From an uncultured Eubacteriales bacterium (GTDB taxonomy: Bacteria; Bacillota; Clostridia; Oscillospirales; Acutalibacteraceae), in contig CASFEZ010000011.1 of assembly GCA_949293815.1 (NCBI GenBank), positions 1 to 58,819 of the forward strand: a stretch of DNA of 58,819 nucleotides. Direction: 5' to 3'. The translations under genes and the position numbers were made by a program. The first letter of the stretch is position 1. Every line of letters starts with the position of its first letter. The notes below the pieces were generated by a model. The model was not told the origin of the DNA. It saw only the letters and a list, made by a program, of their open reading frames with translations, and did no database searches. Below are positions 33,986 to 41,327 of the stretch, one piece after another.

Positions 33986-34642
33986 ATGGCCAAAGTTGAA
34001 CTTTGCGATGTGACAAAAATCATAAGAAAACGCACCATTATCGACCATGTTTCCCTCTCCTTCCCCGCCGGGCAGGTCAGCGGACTGCGGGGCGTGAACG
34101 GTTCGGGAAAGACCATGCTTATGCGCCTTGTGGCGGGGCTGATTCTGCCCACTGAGGGACAGGTTTTTATTGACGGCAAGCAGCTGCACCGGGAGCTCTC
34201 GTTTCCGCCGAGCATCGGCGCACTGATTGAAAATCCCGCCTTTTTGGACGGCTACAGCGGCAGGGACAACTTAAAGCTGCTGGCGGACATACAGGGAAAA
34301 ATCGGCGAGCGGGAAATTGACGAGATTCTGCAAACCGTCGGCCTTGCCGGCGCGGGGAAGAAAAAATACAGGCGGTATTCTCTGGGGATGAAACAGCGGC
34401 TGGGGATTGCCGCCGCCGTAATGGAAAGGCCGGAAATCGTTTTATTAGACGAGCCGACCAACGCGCTGGATTCCGAAGGCGTAGAGATGGTACGGCAGCT
34501 GGTAAAACAGGAAAAAGAGCGAGGCGCAGCGGTGATTATCGCCTGCCACGAATGGGAAACGCTCAAGCTGCTGTCGGATGTGGTACATGTGATAGAAAAC
34601 GGACGGATTACCGAAAGCATCCAAAGGGAGGATTTTTCGTGA
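33986..34642 (+). CDS. ABC transporter ATP-binding protein
   Basis: This 218-residue ATPase has Walker A GVNGSGKT (about residue 39), a signature variant YSLGMKQR (about 135) and Walker B IVLLDEPTNALD (about 155), with a switch His in ACHEWE. The signature lacks the usual LSGGQ, as in many bacitracin/lantibiotic-type exporters. The start is ATG at 33986 with AAAGGAG 8 bases upstream. It powers the two permeases upstream. Its stop overlaps the GTG start of the next gene by four bases. Confidence 0.93.
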   Translation: MAKVELCDVTKIIRKRTIIDHVSLSFPAGQVSGLRGVNGSGKTMLMRLVAGLILPTEGQVFIDGKQLHRELSFPPSIGALIENPAFLDGYSGRDNLKLLADIQGKIGEREIDEILQTVGLAGAGKKKYRRYSLGMKQRLGIAAAVMERPEIVLLDEPTNALDSEGVEMVRQLVKQEKERGAAVIIACHEWETLKLLSDVVHVIENGRITESIQREDFS

Positions 34643-35286
34643 AACGCAAGATTCTGATTGTCTTGTCGCTGGTTCTGACCCTGGGCATCCTTGTGCGCAT
34701 TGCCTATGTCAATATCGCCGCAGAGCGCCCGCAGATTGTCACCTACCAAATCAGCGACCGGGTCGCTTACGGAGATAATTTTTATGAAAGATCAGACGAA
34801 CAAAGAAACGGGTATTTTCTGACCGTCAACCGGGTGCGGCTTGTCAAAACCACGGACTTTGCCGCCGAACAGGGCTTTTCCCTGCCCGAAGCGCCCGAGG
34901 CGGGCAGCCCGGAGGCAGAGCTGTTCTATGTGCCGGAATATGTGGTCGATATGGAAGTAACCATCGAAAATCAGGGCAATACCGAAGGGTATATCGACCT
35001 GTACCACACCCGCCTGATCAGTGGCAGCCTTGACCTTTGGGTGGACGAGACCATATGGGACGCCCTGTATCCGCATATGCTGGGCGACACCTCCTTTAAG
35101 ATTCGCGAAAACACCGAAGCCGACATGCATCTGCCCTTTGCGCTGAATCTATCATACAAGCTGAACAATCTGGCGGATGTTAGCGATATTGCCGGGCGCA
35201 CCTTTTATTTGCATGTGACCCAATACCCTGTGCAGCAGCTGGTAGAAATTCCACTTGAAAGCGCCGCTATGGGTACGGGCGTTTGA
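34639..35286 (+). CDS. membrane-anchored accessory protein of ABC operon (DUF5028-like, unsure)
   Basis: This 215-residue protein has one N-terminal membrane segment (about residues 5-22) and an extracytoplasmic region of about 190 residues. That region has a beta-rich pattern (VVDMEVTIENQGNTEGYIDL), reminiscent of DUF5028/DUF4352-type domains. The start is GTG at 34639, overlapping the ATPase stop as GTGA, with GGGAGG 8 bases upstream. It ends the operon. A sensor or accessory role for the ABC transporter is inferred from position; no enzyme motif is visible. Confidence 0.75.
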   Translation: MKRKILIVLSLVLTLGILVRIAYVNIAAERPQIVTYQISDRVAYGDNFYERSDEQRNGYFLTVNRVRLVKTTDFAAEQGFSLPEAPEAGSPEAELFYVPEYVVDMEVTIENQGNTEGYIDLYHTRLISGSLDLWVDETIWDALYPHMLGDTSFKIRENTEADMHLPFALNLSYKLNNLADVSDIAGRTFYLHVTQYPVQQLVEIPLESAAMGTGV

Positions 35287-35468
35287 TCCCCGCTTGTTTT
35301 CCCAACATATGCCCCTGCCGTAACTATGGCAAAGATTTACGGTTTCTATTGCACCGAAAAGGGTTTTTCCGGGCAGCATATAGATATTTTACACAATAAA
35401 TTAATTTTTTGTTATTATTTTTTAACTTTTCTTCTGTATTTTGTTCGACTTCTTTTCTTTTCCTTTGT

Positions 35469-35474
35469 TATACT
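35469..35474 (+). promoter_or_regulatory. possible -10 box of FtsX-type ABC operon
   Basis: TATACT follows a long T-rich stretch. A weak -35 (GACTTC, 16 bp upstream) is possible. A perfect palindrome GTGTGCACAC (35490-35499) lies just downstream, near the expected transcription start. Confidence 0.4.
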
Positions 35475-35531
35475 GTTATCAGCAAAAAGGTGTGCACACT
35501 GTAAGCTGATTGATAACGCGCAAAAGGAAGG

Positions 35532-35567
35532 GCGGAGGGGCTGGTTTTCCGGTCTCTCCGCGTTTTT
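35532..35567 (+). terminator. leader hairpin and T-run: candidate attenuator
   Basis: A 13-bp stem (arms 35532-35544 and 35549-35561, with a few G-U pairs, TTTT loop) is followed at once by GTTTTT, and only then by the ribosome-binding site GGAGG for the permease gene at 35585. A terminator between promoter and gene suggests conditional read-through. Confidence 0.65.
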
Positions 35568-35584
35568 ATTTTGGAGGTGATAAA

Positions 35585-36718
35585 ATGTATTCCATTTTTT
35601 TTCGATCCGTCAGACGCAATATGCAAAACCATCCGGTCATTGTGTTGTTTCTTTTTCTCGGGATTGTGACCGCCATTTTCTGCATGAATGTAACATTGGC
35701 TGCCGCACGGGATTATTTTGAAAAAACAAACGGCAGCCACGAAATGACGACCATTGCGGTTTCCTTTCCGGAGGGCGCCGAACCGGGGGCAGATTTAGCG
35801 GCTGTTTTTGAAGAGAAATATCTTGCCGATAACGAAACCGCGCTGTTTATTTTACGAGCACCGGACGATGATTTTATTATCGGCTGGAACGGCGACGATG
35901 TTTCCTACTTTTTTCCCCATGGGGACGGGCGGATTTTTACAAAGGAGGAAATTGAAAATCACAGCAGGGTTGCCTATCTCAACTATCAGAAATACAACGA
36001 ACTGGCAAATACGGCGAACGGGCGCAGAATACAAATTGACGACGAGGAGTACGCAGTTGTCGGCTGCGGCTGGATTGCCATTTCAAATTTGCTTTATCCC
36101 ATCGACAAGGATTCGCCGCAAACCATTCTGTCCCAGGAAGAAGATATGCAGGGCTTTGCCCCGCTGGTGCAAATCATTCCGTATACGGTTTTTTGTGAGA
36201 AGTATTCCCCGCAGTTGGTTTTGCTGCAATTCAAGTTTTATGAGCCGGAGAAATTAGAAGAAAAAGTAGCCTTATTACAGCAGGACTTTCCGGACGCCAC
36301 CGTTACCATGCCGCGGGTAAACGCGGAGCTGTATTATACCGGGCAAAAGCTATGGCATTCCATTGCCGGTCTGTTTCTTGCGGCCATTCTTTGGTGCTCG
36401 CTATCCGGCATGATGCAGGAATGGCTGAAAATGAACCATAAAAAATATCGAGTCTATCTGATTTGCGGCATGGCAAAGGGGAAAATTTTGCTGCAAATCC
36501 TTGGGGAATGGCTATTGCTGTTTATCCTCGCGGCAGCGCTCGCGGTTCTTGCGCAATGGCTGCTGCAGCCGCTGCTCTCGCTGTTTAACGCCGGTTATAT
36601 GCCGGATGCGCTGGATGCGGTGTTGGTGCCGGCGGCGTTCTATATTCTGTCTGTTCTATTTTCCATAAAAAATATAAGACAAGTCCTAAAACCGCTTCGG
36701 GAGGAGGGAAGTACATGA
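35585..36718 (+). CDS. FtsX/MacB-like ABC transporter permease
   Basis: This 377-residue protein has one N-terminal helix (about residues 18-40), a large extracytoplasmic domain (about 45-255) and three C-terminal helices (about 260-280, 300-330, 345-365). That is the topology of FtsX-like MacB/LolC-type permeases. Such transporters use ATP for mechanical work on lipids, peptides or toxins rather than simple transport. The start is ATG at 35585, with GGAGG 7-8 bases upstream. It overlaps the second permease gene by four bases. The substrate is unknown. Confidence 0.85.
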   Translation: MYSIFFRSVRRNMQNHPVIVLFLFLGIVTAIFCMNVTLAAARDYFEKTNGSHEMTTIAVSFPEGAEPGADLAAVFEEKYLADNETALFILRAPDDDFIIGWNGDDVSYFFPHGDGRIFTKEEIENHSRVAYLNYQKYNELANTANGRRIQIDDEEYAVVGCGWIAISNLLYPIDKDSPQTILSQEEDMQGFAPLVQIIPYTVFCEKYSPQLVLLQFKFYEPEKLEEKVALLQQDFPDATVTMPRVNAELYYTGQKLWHSIAGLFLAAILWCSLSGMMQEWLKMNHKKYRVYLICGMAKGKILLQILGEWLLLFILAAALAVLAQWLLQPLLSLFNAGYMPDALDAVLVPAAFYILSVLFSIKNIRQVLKPLREEGST

Positions 36719-37941
36719 ATGCCTTTAGACTGGCGCGCCTGTTATTATCGAAAAAACTGCTCAAAGAGCTTTTGCTGGGCGTGCAAATATTTTTTATGAC
36801 CGTATTCATTTTAATGGTTATCGTGCCGTTTGAAAATTTTTATACCGATTACAGCAACCTCCGGCGCGTTTTTGGCGAGAACACAAGCCAGCTGGTGCAG
36901 TATAACGCGACCGCCAATATGCAGCAGAATCATTTATTGAATAACGAAAATTACGATGCTTTACTGGATGAAATTGCGGCAAACGATGCGGTGCAAACGG
37001 CCTACCGGTCTTGCGAGGTTCTTGCGAATGTGCCGTATGCCTCCGAGGCGAGTAGCGAACCGCTGAAAATTCAAACCAATTTTATCCTTGATTCCCCGGA
37101 GCTGTTCGCGCTTCTGCAATCCCAATTGCAGCAGGGCGAAATTGCCACAGAGCCCGTGGACAATGCGCTGCCGGTTGTTGTATCGCCGCATTTTGCAGAA
37201 CTTTATGACATCGGAGAAACTTTTACCGCGGAATCTGTGGGGCTGCATCATGAACTCGTATCGCAAATCAACTGCGTTGTCACCGGCGTTTTAAAGGAGC
37301 GATTTGTCCATGTGGGCGCTGCGGAACTTTCTTTCCAGGCAAATCCGAACGAGGAGGCTTTGTATGTTTTTGCCAGCGCTCCCAGCCCGCTTCTGCCGGA
37401 AGAAATCGGCTGGACGCCTGCCCTTCTCCTACAGCTCAAGCCGGACGCCGATGCACTTAAGACCCGGGATGCGCTGTGCGAGCAATTTTCCTCCCTTGGC
37501 ACCTTTCAAACCACAAGCGATTTTTATTCGGAACAATTTGACCACATGATTACCGTACAGGGCGGCGCATGGAATGGCTTGATGCTTTTCCTGTTCGCGC
37601 TGGTATATCTCTTTGGCTTCGGCGGTTATATTGTGATAAACACCCTGCAAAAGAGAAAAGTCTTTTCCATTCTCATGATAAACGGTATGTATTTTTCCAG
37701 GATGCTGTGCCTGAACCTGCTGTCGAGCCTGCTGATTACCATTCCGGCGACGGTTTTGGGAATGATTGCGGCGCCTTATCTCATCCGGAAATTGGCGTAC
37801 ACCACCTTCACCGGCATCACGCCCGGAACGGTTGTTTGCATCCTGCTGCTGTTTCTGGGCAGCGTGCTGTTTTCGATTGTCGCCACGGTTGTGCAGTGGC
37901 GAAGAACCAGTATTCGAGAGCTATATATGCAAGGAGAATGA
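36715..37941 (+). CDS. FtsX/MacB-like ABC transporter permease (second subunit)
   Basis: This 408-residue protein has the same topology as its neighbour: one N-terminal helix (LGVQIFFMTVFILMVIVPF), an extracytoplasmic domain (about 40-275), then three helices (LMLFLFALVYLFGFGGYIVI, LLSSLLITIPATVLGMIAAP and VVCILLLFLGSVLFSIVATV). Its ATG overlaps the preceding stop by four bases. The two permeases probably pair and use the ATPase encoded directly downstream. No substrate is suggested by the sequence. Confidence 0.85.
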   Translation: MNAFRLARLLLSKKLLKELLLGVQIFFMTVFILMVIVPFENFYTDYSNLRRVFGENTSQLVQYNATANMQQNHLLNNENYDALLDEIAANDAVQTAYRSCEVLANVPYASEASSEPLKIQTNFILDSPELFALLQSQLQQGEIATEPVDNALPVVVSPHFAELYDIGETFTAESVGLHHELVSQINCVVTGVLKERFVHVGAAELSFQANPNEEALYVFASAPSPLLPEEIGWTPALLLQLKPDADALKTRDALCEQFSSLGTFQTTSDFYSEQFDHMITVQGGAWNGLMLFLFALVYLFGFGGYIVINTLQKRKVFSILMINGMYFSRMLCLNLLSSLLITIPATVLGMIAAPYLIRKLAYTTFTGITPGTVVCILLLFLGSVLFSIVATVVQWRRTSIRELYMQGE

Positions 37942-37943
37942 GC

Positions 37944-38609
37944 ATGATACAGTTAAAACAGATTGAAAAAATATATCAAAAAGCAAAACCAAACGAAGTG
38001 ACAGCGCTGAAAGGGGTATCGCTGACCATCCACGACGGCGATTTGATTGCCGTAACCGGCCCGTCCGGTTCCGGCAAAACAACCCTGCTGCACATCCTCG
38101 CCTGTCTTGAAAAACCGGATGCGGGCGAATATATCCTGAACGGTCAAAATGTCGCCGAGCTTTCCGAGCGCAAAAAGGCGGATCTGCGCAATTCCTATTT
38201 CGGCATTGTATTGCAGGATTTCGGACTGATGGAAGAGGAAAGCGTTTTGCTGAATGTCTGCCTGCCGCTGCTGATTGGAAAAATGCGGCATAAAGAAGCG
38301 AAAAAAGCTGCCATAAGCGCACTGGAACGCATGGGCATTCCGTCCCTGGCGACCAAAAAGGTCAATCAGCTCAGCGGCGGACAAAAACAGCGGGTCGCCA
38401 TTGCCCGGGCGCTTGTTCACAAACCGCAAATCATTCTGGCGGACGAACCCACAGGGGCGTTGGATTCGGCGCACACGGAAGAATTATTGCAGCTGATTCG
38501 GAAATGTAACGAAGAGGGCATCACTTTTTTGATTGTTACCCATAACCCTGTTGTTGCCGATTTCTGCACCCGGCAAATGCACATCATAGACGGAAAACTA
38601 TCCGAATAG
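37944..38609 (+). CDS. ABC transporter ATP-binding protein (LolD/MacB type)
   Basis: This 221-residue ATPase has canonical motifs: Walker A GPSGSGKTTLL (about residue 38), signature LSGGQKQRVAIARAL (about 140), Walker B IILADEPTGALD (about 160) and a switch His in VTHNPVVA. ADEPTGALD is typical of the LolD/MacB/FtsE group, which works with FtsX-like permeases such as the two encoded upstream. The start is ATG at 37944, 7 bases after AAGGAG; an ATG at 37938 is too close to that site. It is the last gene before a terminator. Confidence 0.95.
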   Translation: MIQLKQIEKIYQKAKPNEVTALKGVSLTIHDGDLIAVTGPSGSGKTTLLHILACLEKPDAGEYILNGQNVAELSERKKADLRNSYFGIVLQDFGLMEEESVLLNVCLPLLIGKMRHKEAKKAAISALERMGIPSLATKKVNQLSGGQKQRVAIARALVHKPQIILADEPTGALDSAHTEELLQLIRKCNEEGITFLIVTHNPVVADFCTRQMHIIDGKLSE

Positions 38610-38713
38610 GCGCCGCGTATCTTGCCTGCTGGCAGTGTTCCGCTTCTGCGCAAACGCGCCACAGGCAGGTTTGCCATCAAAGCGCAAATCGTTTTACCTT
38701 TTTCACAAACAAC

Positions 38714-38756
38714 AAGCCGTTCCGCAAGCCAAATAGGGGCTGCGGGACGGCTTTTT
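38714..38756 (+). terminator. intrinsic terminator of FtsX-type ABC operon
   Basis: Arms AAGCCGTTCCGCAAGCC (38714-38730) and GGCTGCGGGACGGCTT (38738-38753), with one bulge and one mismatch, are followed by T-rich sequence. Confidence 0.85.
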
Positions 38757-38797
38757 CCAGGCGGGACGAAAAAAGGCATCCTTTTTCCGGTTTTGCC

Positions 38798-38826
38798 TTT
38801 ACAAGGAATTGGTTATATGCTACAAT
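38798..38826 (+). promoter_or_regulatory. promoter of EEP-fold gene 1
   Basis: TTTACA (38798-38803), a 17-bp spacer and TACAAT (38821-38826) preceded by TGC (extended -10). The gene starts 82 bp downstream. Confidence 0.75.
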
Positions 38827-38908
38827 ATTTTACATCATACTGGTGGTTTTCTGTTTCTTTTTTTGCGGCAAATCGACAGAAGCCGCCTATGCTTTACAGG
38901 AGGTTGTT

Positions 38909-39670
38909 ATGCAGGAACTGAAAGTGATGAGCTACAATATCTATGTGGGCGGCTCCGGCAAAAAGACGCCGGAAAGACGCACACCTGCCATTGTTTCCGT
39001 TATCCGCTCCCAACGCCCCGATTCCTTTGGCGTACAGGAAGCCAGCGAAAGCTGGCGGCAAAGGCTTGCCGAAGTCTTACCCGAATACGCCTCGGTGGGG
39101 CTCGGGCGCGAAGAAAGCGATAAGGGCGAGGCCTGCCCGGTCTTTTATTTGAAAGACAAGTTCGACCTTGTGCGCAGCGAAACCTTTTGGCTCTCCCCCA
39201 CACCGGAAAAGCCCTCCCTCGGCTGGGACGCCCGCTTTAACCGGGTGGCAACCATTGCCGTGCTGCGCGATAAGACCACCGGCGCGACCTTCGCGCATAT
39301 GAACACCCACTTTGACCATATCGGTCCCGTGGCCCGGCTGGAATCGGCAGCCATGGTCTGCCAAAAAATTGATGCGCTTGATCTGCCCTGTGTGCTGACC
39401 GGCGATTTAAACGATGTGGAAGAATCGCCAATGTACCACCGGCTGATAGAGGGCGGTTTGCAGGATACAAAATACCTTGCCAACGATGCCGACAGCGGCA
39501 TCACCTTCCACGGCTACAAAAGAATAGACAAAAGCAACCACAAAATCATCGATTTTGTATTGGTCAACCGTTTTTGCCAAAGCGTCAAAAGCTACCGGAT
39601 TCTGCGGGATAAAATCGGCGGCATCTACCCTTCGGATCATTTTGCGGTGGTGGCGACGATGACATTTTAG
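38909..39670 (+). CDS. endonuclease/exonuclease/phosphatase (EEP) fold protein, cytosolic
   Basis: This 253-residue protein is a full EEP (DNase I-like) domain. Metal-binding Asn is in MSYNIYVGG, Glu in GVQEAS, catalytic His/Asp in NTHFDH, Asp/Asn in TGDLND and Asp/His in YPSDHFAV. Family members cut phosphodiester bonds in nucleic acids, inositol phosphates or lipids; the substrate is not predictable. There is no signal peptide with the start at 38909 (AGGAGG upstream). A close paralogue with a signal peptide is encoded at 40391-41272. The 3' end abuts the second MITE-like repeat. Confidence 0.9.
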   Translation: MQELKVMSYNIYVGGSGKKTPERRTPAIVSVIRSQRPDSFGVQEASESWRQRLAEVLPEYASVGLGREESDKGEACPVFYLKDKFDLVRSETFWLSPTPEKPSLGWDARFNRVATIAVLRDKTTGATFAHMNTHFDHIGPVARLESAAMVCQKIDALDLPCVLTGDLNDVEESPMYHRLIEGGLQDTKYLANDADSGITFHGYKRIDKSNHKIIDFVLVNRFCQSVKSYRILRDKIGGIYPSDHFAVVATMTF

Positions 39671-39692
39671 CGTGACGCTGAGCGTCGCGCTA

Positions 39693-39877
39693 AGAGTGAA
39701 GAGTGAAGAGTGAAGATTCGGACGCCCTTCGGGCGTGAATTGTAGATTATTTTATGGTTTATGAAGCATCGTGCTTATATCTATCTTCCCTTCAACCCTC
39801 TATCTATCCAATTTGATAAAACTGTCTATCAATCAAGGCGAAGCCTTCCATATCTTCACTCTCCACTCTTCACTCTT
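39693..39877. repeat. MITE-like repeat, copy 2
   Basis: This unit of about 185 bp is the inverted counterpart of 28155-28348. It has the same GAGTGAA-type ends, GCCCTTCGGGC near one end, and AATCAAGGCGAAGCCTT with CCAATTTGATAAAACTGTC near the other. The central portion differs more. It lies between two converging genes, where its ends could fold back on each other. A GC-rich palindrome (GCGTGACGCTGAGCGTCGCGC-like, about 39670-39690) adjoins it. Confidence 0.85.
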
Positions 39878-39881
39878 TTCA

Positions 39882-40331
39882 TCACACTAAACCATCCAAC
39901 AACCCCCTGCACCCTTTCCGGATTTCTTTAAACGCCGTTTCAAAATCGCCGGTATACCAGGGGTCGGCTATGGTGTGGGGGATGCCGGAATATTCGTTGA
40001 GAAGATGCAGCTTCGGAAGGTCTTCTTTACGGACGATATGGCGCATCCGCGCAAGGTTGCCCTCGTCCATGCCAATGAGCAAATCGTATTCATCGCCCAT
40101 GGCCTCGGTCAGTTTTTGCGCCCGGCGGTTTTCATAGGGGATCCTGTGGGCGCGCAGGGTCGCGACCGTCCGGGAATCCATTGGGCAGCCCAGCGCTTCC
40201 GAGCTGACCGCCGCGGAGGCAATTTGGAACGAATCCGCCCGCCCTGCCCGGTTGACCAAATCTTTCATGATAAATTCCGCCATCGGCGAACGGCAGATAT
40301 TTCCCAAACAAACGAACATTATTTTTTTCAT
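39882..40331 (-). CDS. low-molecular-weight protein-tyrosine phosphatase
   Basis: This 149-residue protein starts with the P-loop CLGNICRS (nucleophile Cys 8, Arg 14) and has the general-acid Asp in ADPWYTGDF near the C-terminus. These are the two signatures of LMW-PTPs. Family members dephosphorylate phosphotyrosine proteins, including kinases of polysaccharide synthesis, or act as arsenate reductases. No tyrosine kinase is encoded nearby. It faces the repeat at its 3' end and is divergent from the secreted EEP-fold gene. Confidence 0.93.
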   Translation of the reverse strand: MKKIMFVCLGNICRSPMAEFIMKDLVNRAGRADSFQIASAAVSSEALGCPMDSRTVATLRAHRIPYENRRAQKLTEAMGDEYDLLIGMDEGNLARMRHIVRKEDLPKLHLLNEYSGIPHTIADPWYTGDFETAFKEIRKGCRGLLDGLV

Positions 40332-40390
40332 ACCATTCCATCCTTCCCGTTACAGGGTATCCATAGCTATAAAAAAGAGAGGTTATCACT

Positions 40391-41272
40391 GTGAACAATC
40401 TGCTTGCCAGTATTCTTGCGTTTCTGTTGTCGCTTATCAGCGGCTGGATGACGCCGGTTACCGTCATCGCCACAGAGCCGGTGGCGGACAACGCCATTAC
40501 CCAGGACTTGACCATTATGAATTATAATGTATATGTCATGGGTGTCGGCAAAAAATCGCCGGAAAACCGCACGGCAGCCGTTGTCGAGCAAATTCGCTCC
40601 CAAATGCCCGATTCCTTCGGCGTGGAGGAAGCGGACGAGGGCTGGCGGCAGAGACTTTCGGAGGCGCTGCCCGAATACGCCTCGGTAGGGCTTGGGCGCG
40701 ACGCCGGCGATGCGGGCGAAGCCAGTCCGGTGTTCTACTTAAAAGAAAAATATGAGCTGGTGGACAGCGAAACCATCTGGCTTTCCAAAACCCCGGAAAA
40801 GCCCTCCCATGGATGGGACGCCATGTTCAACCGCGTTGCCACCATTGCCGTTTTGCGTGATAAAACCACCGGCTTCACCTATGCGCATGTAAACGCCCAT
40901 TTCGATAATACCGGTTCCATTGCCCGCTGCGAATCCGTGGCTATCATCAGCCAGAAAATCAACGAGCTGGCGCTGCCCTGTGTGTTTACCGGTGACTTAA
41001 ACGCCAAAGAAAATACGCTGATGTATGAGCGGATTTTGGACAGCGGTCTTCGGGATACCAAATATTTAGCGCTATCATCCGATTCCGGCGCAACCTATCA
41101 CGGCTACGCATGGTTGGACAAATGGAACGATGAACCGATTGACTATATCTTTGTCAACGGCTATTGCACAAGCGTTGCCAGCTATCAGATTCTGGACAAT
41201 CAAATCGACGGCATCTACCCGTCCGACCACTATCCGGTAGTTTCCCACCTGACCATGGCGTATAACCCGTAA
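40391..41272 (+). CDS. EEP-fold protein with N-terminal signal sequence
   Basis: This 293-residue paralogue of the protein at 38909 has an added N-terminal hydrophobic segment (about residues 3-25), so it is exported or membrane-anchored. The EEP motifs are kept with small changes: MNYNVYVMG, GVEEAD, NAHFDN (catalytic His kept), TGDLNA and YPSDHYPV. The start is GTG with GAGAGG 8 bases upstream. The substrate is unknown; extracellular nuclease or phosphodiesterase activity fits. It ends at a strong terminator. Confidence 0.9.
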   Translation: MNNLLASILAFLLSLISGWMTPVTVIATEPVADNAITQDLTIMNYNVYVMGVGKKSPENRTAAVVEQIRSQMPDSFGVEEADEGWRQRLSEALPEYASVGLGRDAGDAGEASPVFYLKEKYELVDSETIWLSKTPEKPSHGWDAMFNRVATIAVLRDKTTGFTYAHVNAHFDNTGSIARCESVAIISQKINELALPCVFTGDLNAKENTLMYERILDSGLRDTKYLALSSDSGATYHGYAWLDKWNDEPIDYIFVNGYCTSVASYQILDNQIDGIYPSDHYPVVSHLTMAYNP

Positions 41273-41287
41273 TGAAAAACAAGCAGA

Positions 41288-41322
41288 GAGCGAAACCGAA
41301 CGAGCGGTTTCGCTCTTTTTTT
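41288..41322 (+). terminator. intrinsic terminator
   Basis: GAGCGAAACCG (41288-41298) and CGGTTTCGCTC (41305-41315) followed by seven or more T. It lies after the EEP gene and just beyond the converging fucosidase gene. Confidence 0.93.
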
Positions 41323-41327
41323 CTTTT

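Noticed and set aside
38843-38908. In-frame N-terminal extension of the first EEP-fold protein with a hydrophobic start.
   Set aside because: No ribosome-binding site at that ATG, whereas AGGAGG is well placed for the ATG at 38909.
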